11,313 nucleotides of DNA from Hamiltosporidium magnivora (Eukaryota; Microsporidia; Dubosqiidae): the NCBI GenBank assembly GCA_004325065.1, contig PITI01000515.1, forward strand, positions 1 through 11,313. Direction: 5' to 3'. The notes under the pieces were generated by a model. The model saw only the letters and a list, made by a program, of their open reading frames with translations. It was not told the DNA's origin and did not search any database. The position numbers were made by a program, and so were the translations under genes. How positions within the stretch are numbered: position 1 is the first letter of the stretch; the number at the start of each line of letters is the position of its first letter. Positions 1 to 8,201 of this stretch are shown here, piece after piece.

Positions 1-277
1 CATAACCTGCTACCTAGCTCTTCTGGCTTTTAATGGTTTTTTTATATCTCCCAGGCGCTAAGTCTTCTAGCCTGAGTGAGCAAGGCTAGCTTTCCTTGCT
101 TTCTACATGGAAATTACCTAAAAGTTCAGCTGCGGTCTGCAATCTGGTTAGATAAAAAAAAACAAATATATTCGTAGAAAAAGTTAATCGATTTCTTAGA
201 TCTCTCCTTCTAATAATAATTCCCATGGAACAACCGAAGATATAGTGTGGTTCTATTTTTACCAGAAATCCAAACAA
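1..277 (-). pseudogene. Decayed coding remnant running off the left edge
   Basis: On the minus strand one frame is open from 277 down to position 19 except for a single TAG at 86-88, and a second TAG lies near 16-18. The stretch before the first stop contains RLQTAAELLGNF and ends VESKES. After the stop the same frame reads PCSLRLEDLAPGRYKKTIK. Bases 1-130 are clearly richer in GC than the spacers, which suits old coding DNA. An in-frame ATG lies near 223-225, but there is no convincing start signal. I do not recognise the product. It could be a gene remnant with nonsense codons or simply a GC-richer spacer; frames this long also arise by chance here. The case rests mainly on composition and the shared frame across the stop. 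Confidence 0.28.
67..100. repeat. Two overlapping alternative hairpins
   Basis: ctagcct at 67-73 is the inverse complement of aggctag at 83-89, with a nine-base loop. agcaagg at 79-85 is the inverse complement of ccttgct at 94-100, with an eight-base loop. The arms overlap, so only one of the two stems can form at a time. The block lies in the GC-richer left end, within the decayed minus-strand remnant. No tRNA arms or other known RNA fold could be made from it. Confidence 0.4.
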
Positions 278-403
278 TGATCATCATACGAGTTTCACAC
301 ACTCATTGCCAAGCAGAAAGTTTTTTATGTGGTTATCCTCCTTCCACTTCTTGTAAGAAAAAACAATTAATTAAAATTGGTACAAATAAAATATTTCTCT
401 CTT

Positions 404-690
404 TTAAATAATTCTTACACCTTCAAACCTTTTCATCATCTTTTCTTCATCCAAATCTTCATTTGGGTTTATTTTCGGTTTCTTTAATGTGATTATGCCA
501 TATAAAAAAAGCGGTAAATTTTATGCATATTTACTTGTTTAACACCATTTTCCTCGTTATTCACTTGCTTTAATGATTTTGTTAGTTGTTTATCTATCTC
601 AGTCTTTCAGAAACACCAATGACGCTCTCTCCTAGCTATCTTAGGCATTTGATCTAAATCTAATTACTTTATTCGATCAAAAAAATTTTT
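404..690 (-). pseudogene. Degenerate copy of the right-edge gene's 3' end
   Basis: Bases 621-650 match 11141-11170 at 27 of 30 positions, and 612-620 match the bases next to them. A second anchor, 444-490, aligns with 10956-11010 with small gaps. The anchors are 177 and 185 bases apart in the two places, so the copies are collinear and in the same orientation. Read on the minus strand this copy has several stops and at least one single-base deletion relative to the right-edge copy. Its end can still be read as an acidic tail (EDLDEEK) closing with TAA at 404-406, echoing the ELDLEEETK tail of the other copy. Many differences are G or C in the right copy and A or T here, as expected for decay under AT mutation pressure. 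The family is unidentified. Between 278 and 403 only a short frame ending near 290 (YKKWKEDNHIKN) was seen. Confidence 0.6.
612..650 (-). repeat. Left copy of a 40-base dispersed direct repeat
   Basis: This is the best-conserved piece of the paralogous pair. It is 39 bases long against 40 at 11131-11170, with one gap, and it matches at 27 of 30 bases in its core. The two copies are about 10.5 kb apart and in the same orientation. In the right copy this piece encodes the segment around NAEESWERASMG. Confidence 0.75.
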
Positions 691-1007
691 TTCACTGCCA
701 TCAATATTCCTAATATGTTTCATTTTTTTTTTTCGAAAAAATATATAAGAAATTATTTATATAAATTTAAAAAGATTAAGCTATGAGATTTTTTAAAAAA
801 AATCAAATTCGATATTTTTTTTTATCAAACTAATATTTTATGTTTCCGAAAAAAGAAAAAAACCCAAATTGAATTCATTTTTAATTATGAATACATCAAA
901 AAAATAATTTGTTTGATCTCAAAATAACTAAAACAATAAATTTTTTTGTTTTTCTAAAAAAGGTTAGATTAATATGGAGATATCTAAATAAAAAAAAAGT
1001 ACAATCC
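691..1007. other. AT-rich spacer upstream of the frameshifted gene
   Basis: This stretch is almost entirely A and T, with homopolymer runs, and has no supported gene. The paralogy with the right edge may continue faintly to about 790: gagattt near 785 parallels gagattt near 11285. The last bases should hold the promoter of the gene starting at 1008, but only CC directly before its ATG resembles the CCC signal of the other genes. Confidence 0.5.
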
Positions 1008-1265
1008 ATGTATTTGATCGTTTTTCTTTACCTGCAGTTATATTTATTGGCTGACTCAACATGTGAATCCAATATTTGTTTCTATGATATAGACATTTGC
1101 GGGCATCAAGCATCTTCGGAAAAAAGATCAAGCATGTCAGCTTTCGAAACCAATAGAAGCAGAAAAGCCAAAACTGAAGCATTAAAAAGACTTTGTGTTC
1201 GAGGTGATGGATATAATAGCTCAAAAAAAGCTAAAAAAATTCAGAGAAAGACAACAGAATTCTGA
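1008..1265 (+). pseudogene. 5' fragment of a frameshifted gene, with a signal peptide
   Basis: From the ATG at 1008, preceded by CC, the frame begins MYLIVFLYLQLYLLADS. A hydrophobic core runs from residue 3 to 14 and is followed by polar residues, as in a signal peptide. Cysteines follow at residues 19, 24 and 31. After about residue 40 the sequence becomes polar and basic (FETNRSRKAKTEALKRL). The frame runs to a stop at 1263-1265, but the protein appears to continue in the next frame. Seven-A runs lie at 1223-1229 and 1233-1239; with one A fewer in either run, this fragment reads straight into LKKFRERQ of the main frame. I therefore treat it as the N-terminus of the 1207-2274 frame. The alternative is an unrelated short frame, but the signal peptide and the smooth join argue against that. 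Confidence 0.5.
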
Positions 1266-2274
1266 TTCAGTGTGCAATCCAGGAATTTTGGTGTCTTCTC
1301 AAATTGTTTCTTCTTCAACTGATAAAGAAACGACACAGTTAGTTGAAAATAATCGGCTAAATTCTACCGATTTAGAAATTCCAGCTTCCAAAACAACATC
1401 ATTTCCAGAGCTAGAACGTCAAAAAGCTAAAACAAAACTTCGAAAACTGTTCAGTTATCTTTTAAAAGATAATAAAAAAAAGATTTTTAAAAAAAAAAGA
1501 AAACCCTATGTTCGTATAGAACTAAATTCTAAACAAAAAGAAATAGTAAATCAAGATTTTTCTCGTGCCTGTGATGAAATAAAAAAATATATAACAGATA
1601 ATATTTTGACCCAACAAGATGAAATTTTAGATCCGACAGACTTCGAGTATTTTGAAAAAAAAGAAAAAGAAATTTTAAATCTTCGAATACCCAAGACTAA
1701 TAGAATTGTATTTATTAGTACCGATGGAATTTATTCAATTTGGAAATCAAAAATATTAGAAATTTTTAACAATGCACCTTTGTTTTTATATTCAATTCTT
1801 CCTGAAATATTGGCAATTGAAAATTTGGTTAAAAAAGATTCTAAAAGTATAAAACCACAAGGAGGAAATTATTTAGTAACCCTGTTGATCTTTGAAGCTA
1901 TTGTAGGGAATCCGAGTTTAAATAATGAGAAAATTAATATGAAAAATCAGAAAATAGAAGGTTTCACGGATTTAACTATGTGTAGTCAGAGCTTAAGGGG
2001 TATTTCAGCATATCTTAGAATGCTGTTTTCAAATTTCATTGTACGTTTGCGGTTTTCAAAAGATTTAAACAATAACTATTGCAACTTGGTCATTCTTTTC
2101 AACAGAAATTGTATTTCTTATTCTGAACCCCAAAAAAATCAAAAAAATATATATATTTTGAGATTTCATACTATTTTTCAGTTTTTACTGTATTTTGATA
2201 GTAAAGCAACCCAAAAATTAAAAAATATATTAAAAAATACAAGGACCCCGTCTATTCTGTGTCTATTAGTTTAG
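1207..2274 (+). CDS. Main frame of an unrecognised Lys/Asn-rich protein
   Basis: This is the longest frame in the window, 355 codons from its first ATG at 1207. The frame is also open from just after a TAA at 1183-1185. No CCC or GGG signal precedes 1207, so that ATG is probably not the natural start; the 1008 fragment probably supplies the N-terminus. The visible order is a basic start (AQKKLKKFRERQ), a Ser/Thr-rich linker, a very basic cluster at about 1468-1510 (KKKIFKKKRKPY), then a mixed helical region. The codons after about 2230 are an out-of-frame tail ending at 2272-2274, while a better continuation lies one frame back (2205-2414). No domain was recognised. If the three parts are joined, the product would be about 468 residues with a signal peptide, possibly a lineage-specific secreted protein. 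It could be a young pseudogene, a gene rescued by slippage at A-runs, or an intact gene with homopolymer sequencing errors. Confidence 0.6.
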   Translation: MDIIAQKKLKKFRERQQNSDSVCNPGILVSSQIVSSSTDKETTQLVENNRLNSTDLEIPASKTTSFPELERQKAKTKLRKLFSYLLKDNKKKIFKKKRKPYVRIELNSKQKEIVNQDFSRACDEIKKYITDNILTQQDEILDPTDFEYFEKKEKEILNLRIPKTNRIVFISTDGIYSIWKSKILEIFNNAPLFLYSILPEILAIENLVKKDSKSIKPQGGNYLVTLLIFEAIVGNPSLNNEKINMKNQKIEGFTDLTMCSQSLRGISAYLRMLFSNFIVRLRFSKDLNNNYCNLVILFNRNCISYSEPQKNQKNIYILRFHTIFQFLLYFDSKATQKLKNILKNTRTPSILCLLV

Positions 2275-2414
2275 AAGATATTGAAAGAATGATGGAAATA
2301 TTGAAGGAGCTGAAAAACACGTACCTTCCAGCAGAATCAGATCTTAGCTTGTTGCATTCAGTTGAGAAAGAGTCCATGGAGCAATTAAGAATGAGAAATG
2401 GCTCATCGGCATAG
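2205..2414 (+). pseudogene. 3' fragment of the same frameshifted gene
   Basis: One frame back from the main frame, the sequence is open from after stops at 2196-2204 to a TAG at 2412-2414. It reads YKDPVYSVSISLEDIERMM, then continues with a mixed, charged sequence ending MRNGSSA. This is more protein-like than the 15 or so codons of the main frame that overlap it. The switch must fall between 2205 and 2274, where A-runs occur at 2213-2217, 2220-2225 and 2232-2237. One extra A in either of the last two would join the frames. The same two spots carry A AAA AAT in the phase of the main frame, a pattern that permits minus-one slippage. GC content is higher here than in the spacer that follows, which supports coding. 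Confidence 0.5.
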
Positions 2415-3375
2415 AATAGCTTAAGAAATCAATTTTTGAAAATTTTGAAAATGAATCTCTCGAATCTAACAAACTTAAAACTTAATACTAATATTTCTTA
2501 TTATCCCTCGAACCAAAAAAATTCACTAGTATTTTTCAAAAATCCCTTCAAAACTTTATTTGCTACGATTTAAATTTGCTTGAATTCATGAGAAAGTAAT
2601 TAAAAGTATTTTCCGAACGACTAAATTTATTTTAATTTTAGGTTTTAGTTTTTCTATTTCAGAATCTATATGGTTAATCATTTGCTCATTATCTTGTAAT
2701 ATTAAGGAATAAAAGTGGTTATTCACAATTTTATTTGTAAACAAGAAAATTTGCTTATTATAGACAGCTTATTATAATGACACAAAATTTGATTTTTTAT
2801 TTTTTTTAAATGCAGTAATTCGCCATTGTCTTCGAATTATCTCAATAAAATTATTGGTAATTATTATCTTTATATAACCAGGTAGTGTAGTCTGAAACTT
2901 TTTTTGCAGTTGGTATTCGAATTTGTGCATTCTATTTTACTATTTACCTGATTATAGTTTTATTCATTAGTTATTTTTCTAATTTCTTAATTGAGTTACG
3001 ATTTTAAATGTTATAGAGACCGTTAAAAATTTGCGGATTATTAAATTTGCTGACACTGCCTTAAAATTTTATTCTATATAGCTCAGTCTCCAAAAATTTT
3101 TAATGTATTGACACTAAAAAATTTGCAGTTTGATTGTATGCTTATATTAAATAATTCTTTTCCATCGATGATCTTATCCTTTTTAAACAACCACTACAGG
3201 AAATCATTTTCTTTTTTTTCATGTTTTTAAAAAGTAAAATTTTAAATTAATCAAAATACGTATGATAAAGTAATAATAAAATATTTAATTTTACGAAATA
3301 TAAGACAATAAAAATTTATAAACGATGGTTAACCACTTAACTATCGAATAAATTATTTTTTTATATTTTTAATTG

Positions 3376-3402
3376 TCGTTTTTCATATATATCGTTTTTC
3401 AT
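3376..3402. repeat. Two-copy tandem repeat, 16-base period
   Basis: tcgtttttcat occurs at 3376-3386 and again at 3392-3402, separated by atata. It is a short local duplication in spacer DNA with no evident function. Confidence 0.5.
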
Positions 3403-3844
3403 TGTATTAATCCTTAATATTTTACTTCTCATTGAAATATTAAGAACTAAAATACAGTTTAAAGTCAAATTTTTTTTTATTATTCGATAGATTCATATAA
3501 TTACTTGTATGTGTTTATTGAATATGAAAAGCTCCTATAATGTTTTTTAACTGCTTTATTAAATTAAAATTCCTTATTTAGACATAATCTTTATTTGTAA
3601 AAAAAAATCTGGTTTTTATTTTGAAGTCAAAGATTTTTTTATTTTTTCAATCTTATCTTAAAAACAAAAAATATATTTAAATCGAAATGATACTTAGAAG
3701 TTTTTTGGATCGTTGTTTTTAAAATATTGTTGTGGTGTTATATCGTTATTTCTTATTTTCAACTGTAAAAAATTTTAGAACAAATATATTTAAAAAAATA
3801 AAAAAAATCGAACACCTAATTCTTAAAAACTGGAAAATGAAATA

Positions 3845-3851
3845 CCCACCC
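3845..3851 (+). promoter_or_regulatory. CCCaCCC start-site signal of the E2F gene
   Basis: Two CCC triplets, 3845-3847 and 3849-3851, end five bases before the ATG at 3857. Microsporidian genes commonly carry CCC or GGG just upstream of their start codon, linked to transcription starting very close to the ATG. In such AT-rich DNA two CCC triplets at this spot are unlikely by chance, and they support 3857 as the start. Confidence 0.65.
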
Positions 3852-3856
3852 AGTAA

Positions 3857-4555
3857 ATGCCTATATCCTCAAACAACATAAACATAGATACACCTACCTC
3901 AAGTAGAAATGATAATTCGCTGTATATTTTGACTAAGAAATTTCTTAATTTATTACAAAAATCACCTGAAGGTACAGTAGATCTAAAACAAGCATCACAA
4001 ATTTTAGGTGTCAGTAAAAGAAGAATATATGATATTACTAATGTATTAGAAGGTTTGGATTTATTATGTAAATACGGTGTGAATACTGCTAGATGGAAAG
4101 GCGGTGAAATATGCAACTATTTACAATCCAATTTCGAACAAGAATCAACTGAAAACGAGAATTTGAAAATACACAGCGATATTTCTTTTGATAAAGAAAA
4201 TACGAATAGGCTTTCTTACTATCAAAGAAAAAAATTAGAAAATTCTGAAGATAAAAAAAATGAAGAATTATTGCTTTTACAAAATGAAGAATTCTTTTTA
4301 GATAAAAAACTTGAAAGTCTTATTTCTGCTTTCGAAGAAATGTCAAAATGTCAAAGAAATCTTTCAAATGCCTTTGTAACATATAAAGATATTGATTCTA
4401 TTCCTGTATTAAAAAATAAACTTATATTTGCTGTTAAAACACCCAAGGATACCACCTTTGATATTCCCTACCTTGAAAATAACAATCATATTCTTAATCT
4501 GACAACACACGAGGGTGGAATAAACGTTTATTACGTTTCCGATGAAAATAATTAA
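3857..4555 (+). CDS. E2F-family transcription factor
   Basis: E2F proteins bind DNA as heterodimers with DP partners and control genes of the G1/S transition and DNA replication in the nucleus. The 232-residue product has the winged-helix DNA-binding domain at about residues 21-83. It contains LTKKFL, VDLKQASQILGVSKRR and the family hallmark RRIYDITNVLEG at 55-66, followed by ARWKGG. DP proteins differ at this hallmark, so this is an E2F. Residues 138-169 form a leucine-rich coiled coil, and 170-227 match the marked box (AFVTYKDIDSI, AVKTPKDT, GGINVYYV). The protein ends five residues later, so the acidic C-terminal Rb-binding region of animal E2Fs is absent. The start at 3857 is set by the CCC signal; it is the first ATG of the frame, and an out-of-frame ATG at 3837 opens only 13 codons. 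No DP or Rb gene lies in the window. Confidence 0.93.
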   Translation: MPISSNNINIDTPTSSRNDNSLYILTKKFLNLLQKSPEGTVDLKQASQILGVSKRRIYDITNVLEGLDLLCKYGVNTARWKGGEICNYLQSNFEQESTENENLKIHSDISFDKENTNRLSYYQRKKLENSEDKKNEELLLLQNEEFFLDKKLESLISAFEEMSKCQRNLSNAFVTYKDIDSIPVLKNKLIFAVKTPKDTTFDIPYLENNNHILNLTTHEGGINVYYVSDENN

Positions 4556-4556
4556 A
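4551..4556 (+). terminator. ATTAAA overlapping the E2F stop codon
   Basis: The polyadenylation-like hexamer ATTAAA overlaps the TAA at 4553-4555. The next gene has the same arrangement at 5775-5780. Overlap of stop and polyadenylation signal is known in microsporidia, but this hexamer is common in DNA this rich in A and T. Confidence 0.25.
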
Positions 4557-4941
4557 TTCGTATTATTGGTTTACAAGTTTTTACATTTTTATACTATGAG
4601 ACAAAAAAATATTGATTAAAGAATAATTATTTATAATATTTTAGCACCATAAACGCAGAATGAGAGATTTTTCAAAATGTATTAATATTTGTCTTTACAT
4701 TCAATTTAGCAAATTATTAAAAGAAAAATCAGTGTTTATATTATTTTGGCAACAAAGAATGTTTCAAATTATTCAAAAGATTTTTTAGAACATCTAAAAT
4801 AAGAATTTTCTTAAATTAATTTACAAATATGATATAAAAAATTGAAATCATTAAAAATCATATCTTTTTAACAAAACAAAGTTTTATATAAAGATCAATT
4901 TCTGAAACCTTTTTAAAATAAATAATAATTAATTTACTACT
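4556..4941. other. AT-rich spacer between E2F and the actin-related gene
   Basis: This spacer has no frame of note, no tRNA and no clear repeat. It ends with A/T-rich DNA (taataataatta) just before the CCC signal of the next gene, so its right half is the likely promoter region. Confidence 0.55.
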
Positions 4942-4944
4942 CCC
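4942..4944 (+). promoter_or_regulatory. CCC start-site signal of the actin-related gene
   Basis: CCC stands directly against the ATG at 4945, the same kind of microsporidian start signal as the one before the E2F gene. It fixes the start codon, since no other in-frame ATG follows until residue 45. Confidence 0.6.
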
Positions 4945-5778
4945 ATGGATCAAATATTATTTTTTGAAATAGTAACAGAAAATAGAATAAGAGTATTGAA
5001 TGGAGGAGAGTTGAAGGAATATGAAACGCAAGAATATTTAAATGGGGATTTAAAAAGTGTAACAAACAATTTTTTGATGGTTATTACACCTTTTTGTATC
5101 GCGAATTCTTATGTTTTAAAAACTATTGACCATATTTTAACAAACACTAAAATATTAGGTGTGGCTATTTTTTTTCCTTCGACATTATCTTCATTTTGCT
5201 TTGAAACTCATACTATATTATTTTTGACAGTTAATATGGTTCATAAGGATGAAATAAAAGAAGAAGAGTTGAGTTTCACAGATAATGTTACTAGTCCAGT
5301 TCATACGCAAGAACTTATTAAAAAGAAAATAGAAAGCGAAAACAAAGTGAACTGTAATGTGGAAATTATTATAAATACTAGTTTTAGTCCGACATATTCT
5401 CAAAATGTTTCTGGAAATCTGAATGAGGTGGTCCATGATGTATTTTCTCTTATAAATCGTATCGAAGATAAAAAAAATTTGGCTTCAAATATTTATATTA
5501 GAAGTCGTTCAGAAGATCTTAAAATATTATTTCAAGAGAGATTAGCCATGGATTTATGTGTAGGTGAATCATATGGAAACAACCAAATCAAATATTTGAA
5601 ATATTTAAAAATTCCTTCATATATAAAAGAAGCATCCGTAGTTTTTGAAAGTGTAAGAGAAGATCCTGTATTGATAGGTGCATGTCTTGCCGCCAAAATA
5701 AAATTTATCGATGGACAGGAATATACTAGAAGAGAGGATTTTTTTTCTAAGGATTATAAAGATCTAACAATTCATTAA
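4945..5778 (+). CDS. Divergent actin-related protein (Arp-like)
   Basis: The 277-residue product matches the actin fold best in its C-terminal half. Residues 159-185 (LNEVVHDVFSLI, then DKKNLASNIYI) correspond to the actin helix and strand ending in NTVLSGG. EDLKILFQERL at 190-200 matches the helix after that loop. DPVLIGACLAA at 240-250 corresponds to the WIGGSILAS segment, and QEYTRRED follows like actin's WISKQEYDE. The N-terminal half is hard to align. The first phosphate loop (DNGSG in actin) is replaced by EIVTENRI, the GG of SGG by RS, and no second phosphate loop is visible, so nucleotide binding looks lost. It is about 100 residues shorter than actin. Arp10 of fungal dynactin is similarly short and divergent and is a fair guess; a chromatin-remodeller Arp is the alternative. 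It lies 389 bases downstream of E2F on the same strand. Confidence 0.68.
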   Translation: MDQILFFEIVTENRIRVLNGGELKEYETQEYLNGDLKSVTNNFLMVITPFCIANSYVLKTIDHILTNTKILGVAIFFPSTLSSFCFETHTILFLTVNMVHKDEIKEEELSFTDNVTSPVHTQELIKKKIESENKVNCNVEIIINTSFSPTYSQNVSGNLNEVVHDVFSLINRIEDKKNLASNIYIRSRSEDLKILFQERLAMDLCVGESYGNNQIKYLKYLKIPSYIKEASVVFESVREDPVLIGACLAAKIKFIDGQEYTRREDFFSKDYKDLTIH

Positions 5779-5780
5779 AA
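5775..5780 (+). terminator. ATTAAA overlapping the actin-related stop codon
   Basis: ATTAAA overlaps the TAA at 5776-5778, as at the end of the E2F gene. It may be a polyadenylation signal, but it is weak evidence in such AT-rich DNA. Confidence 0.25.
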
Positions 5781-8136
5781 AAACTTGTTTTCTTCCAAAT
5801 AATTTTACAAAATTTAAATTGTTTTTATCTTTTTTTAAAAGGATGTGTTGAGTGTTTTGACTATTGGCAAAAAAATCATCCACTATGATTGCGAATTGAA
5901 GTTATGAAAATAAATTGACTCGGACCTTCATTAAATATTTTAACGGTATGTTAAAGGATTTTAGGTAGTCAGTTCTCTTGACGAAATATAAAAAATTTCG
6001 CAGTTTTAATTTTTAAAGTCAAAATACTTAGAAATAATTAATGAGAAATAAAAATATATAAAACTCAGTATAATATAAGAGATAATTAATAGAGAAATGG
6101 TCAAACTGTGCTACTTAAATCCCTTGATTTTTTTAGACTGAAATTAATACTTTGAATTATAAAATGATTAGAAAATATATTGATAAAAAAATCTTGAAAA
6201 TCATATAAAAAAGCTTTTTACGATGAGAAAAAATATTAACTAAAACGGCTAAAGTTTTAGACAAAGAAAGATAGAATTCTGCTTATGACGTATTTCTCTT
6301 GAATCACAACCATAATCTATAACTTCAACAAACCCAAGCGATATAACTATATTAAACCTTCGATTAAGTTCACTGGTTTACCGATTACATCTATATCATT
6401 TCTCTCCCCAAAGCCTAGTGTATAGACTAGACTCTAATTCTATAATTATCGTTTACAATTTTCCTGCCTAAGAAGAATTATAGCTTTAAAATCTATATCA
6501 GACTTTACGAAGCCATAAAGCTGGTGTGTTATAGTCTGTTATTTTTCAGTCCAGAAAAACTTTGAAAGACTCATGAAAAACGCAATATATATTTACAATT
6601 ATTAAAACAAGAATATTATTGCTTGTTACTTTCGACGTGTTGAATTTAGTAAATAGCGAGTCATGAAAAAACACGAAAATTGATAATAGAAAGAAAAATA
6701 ACATATAATATCTACTTCTCACCAAATCATATCTCTGGCCGCCATAATTCAGCTATAAATCTAAGAAAAAAATTATATGTGCGAAATCAAGAAATATAGG
6801 TCGAAGATTCTGAGAGACAGATGTTATACCTCAAAATTTTAAAATAAACGATTTAAAAATACACTGTGATCATTGGTAGTAGAATTGTTCTTAATATTCC
6901 GAACCTCGCATACCGATGACCAATAACTGTTACATCTAATATTTCAAACAGCGAGATTATTTATGATAACTACAGAATATAAGATTAAATTTCCTTGTAA
7001 AAAGAGATAATTAAAATGCAGAAGTATATACTTATATGAATTATCACATAACTTACCATCAAAAAAAACACTATTTAGACAGAAACAACAAGTCTAATAA
7101 AGTTTTGCGCGCTTTTAAATATATTAAAAGAAAAAAACGTTTATATTTAGGTTATGTTAAAAAAAACGAGTGCGTCTATGTTAACTCTAGAATCCTTAAA
7201 ATACATTAAAGTAAGATAATTCGAAAAGAAAACCATGTTTTTTGGATGTTTCGAAATATTTTATATTAAGTCATTCAAATATTTTTTTTGAAAGCTTCGT
7301 TTATTTTAATCAAAACCGAGCCTTTTTTTTAAATTATTTAAAAAAAATGCAAACTTATCATATGATGGCTTTATAGTTTCATTCTCCACACATATTTAGC
7401 ATATGTTCTCATATATTTCAAAATTCTAAATATCACTCATTTGTATTCTGAATGAAGAACTGTAGAAATTTATGGTATTTATAAAATATAATCTAGAAAG
7501 GTAAAACTACAAATAGATATCTCTTTGAATTTATAATATAATATTTTTGTTGAATGAATATATTAAGCCAACTATTTATTGCGAACCACTTTTTCTTGCT
7601 AAAGGATCTGTAAAAATGAGACCTAAGCTATTTACAAAAAAATGTATGCCACCATATGTAAAGTAACTCAACACGAGGTTGTAAGGTTGGTAATTAAATG
7701 TTTACCTGAGAAAATGAGCTTCGAAAATCAACTTAAAATATAAACTTAAACAGAATCTTTAAACAGCCAATTCTGAATGATGAGTAAAATAAAGATTTTA
7801 AAAATATCTTAGGTTAATTGATTGCAACTAAAATACTATAATCTTTGATTTTTCAATTTATTTTAATAAAATCCATTCAAATTCGAACTTATCTGATTAC
7901 ATCTAAATGTTTTTTAGACTTGATCAATAATTTAAGTTTATTTAAAAATTCTCTGAAAGTCATTTGAAATAAAATCATAAATGAAAATATATTCGATGCA
8001 AACTTGTTATTTAAATGAATTCATTTGTTTTTATAAGCTTAAAAATAAATTTGAAATATAGAAAGAGAGCAATACATGTAAAAAAAGTTCTAATTAAAGA
8101 AATCTACTTATTAATTTTAGTTCTCTTTTAACTGTT
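5779..8136. other. Long AT-rich spacer, one weak small frame
   Basis: About 2.4 kb lies here without a supported gene. GC rises slightly around 6380-6450 and 6890-6960, but no tRNA T-arm or other RNA fold was found there. The only frame worth recording is 7036-7209. No long repeat was noticed. Confidence 0.5.
7036..7209 (+). CDS. Possible 57-residue basic protein
   Basis: An ATG-started frame of 57 codons encodes a very basic peptide (KVLRAFKYIKRKKRLYLGY, then a tail ending ILKIH). No CCC or GGG signal precedes it, and no family was recognised. At this base composition a handful of open stretches this long are expected by chance in a window of this size. It is recorded only because its Lys/Arg-rich sequence is less monotonous than most shadow frames. 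Confidence 0.12.
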   Translation: MNYHITYHQKKHYLDRNNKSNKVLRAFKYIKRKKRLYLGYVKKNECVYVNSRILKIH

Positions 8137-8192
8137 CGAGGAGATTATGAACAAATGAACAATAAATATTGAGTCTCAGGTCAATCTCCTCG
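8137..8192. repeat. Perfect 10-bp inverted repeat
   Basis: cgaggagatt at 8137-8146 is the exact inverse complement of aatctcctcg at 8183-8192, with 36 bases between. The arms are GC-rich against their surroundings. With the hairpin that follows ten bases later, this may be part of a folded RNA. The span is too short for a tRNA and no T-arm is present. Confidence 0.55.
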
Positions 8193-8201
8193 CATTTCAC
8201 G

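Larger units (their letters stand above)
2415..3856. other. Long AT-rich spacer, no gene seen
   Basis: About 1.4 kb of very AT-rich DNA separates the frameshifted gene from the E2F gene, with T-runs frequent on the plus strand. All six frames are cut into short pieces and no RNA gene was recognised. The only repeat noted is the short tandem at 3376-3402. A TATA-like stretch (atatattta) lies about 70 bases before the E2F start. Confidence 0.6.

Noticed and set aside
964..1224. 86-codon minus-strand frame opposite the 5' end of the frameshifted gene
   Set aside because: It has no start signal. Its hydrophobic composition is what the antisense of Lys-rich coding DNA gives, and the plus strand here reads a signal peptide joining smoothly to the main frame.
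3837..3878. Upstream ATG before the E2F gene as an alternative start or regulatory frame
   Set aside because: It is out of frame, opens only 13 codons, and lies before the CCC signal, so transcripts may not include it.
3823..4116. 97-codon minus-strand frame over the E2F start
   Set aside because: It is antisense to the unmistakable E2F DNA-binding domain, so it is a shadow.
5218..5436. 72-codon minus-strand frame within the actin-related gene
   Set aside because: It is a shadow of a better-supported plus-strand gene that has its own CCC signal.
8137..8192. tRNA suggested by the acceptor-like inverted repeat
   Set aside because: The span is only 56 bases and there is no T-arm or anticodon arm; a scan of the window for T-loop sequence on both strands found no tRNA.
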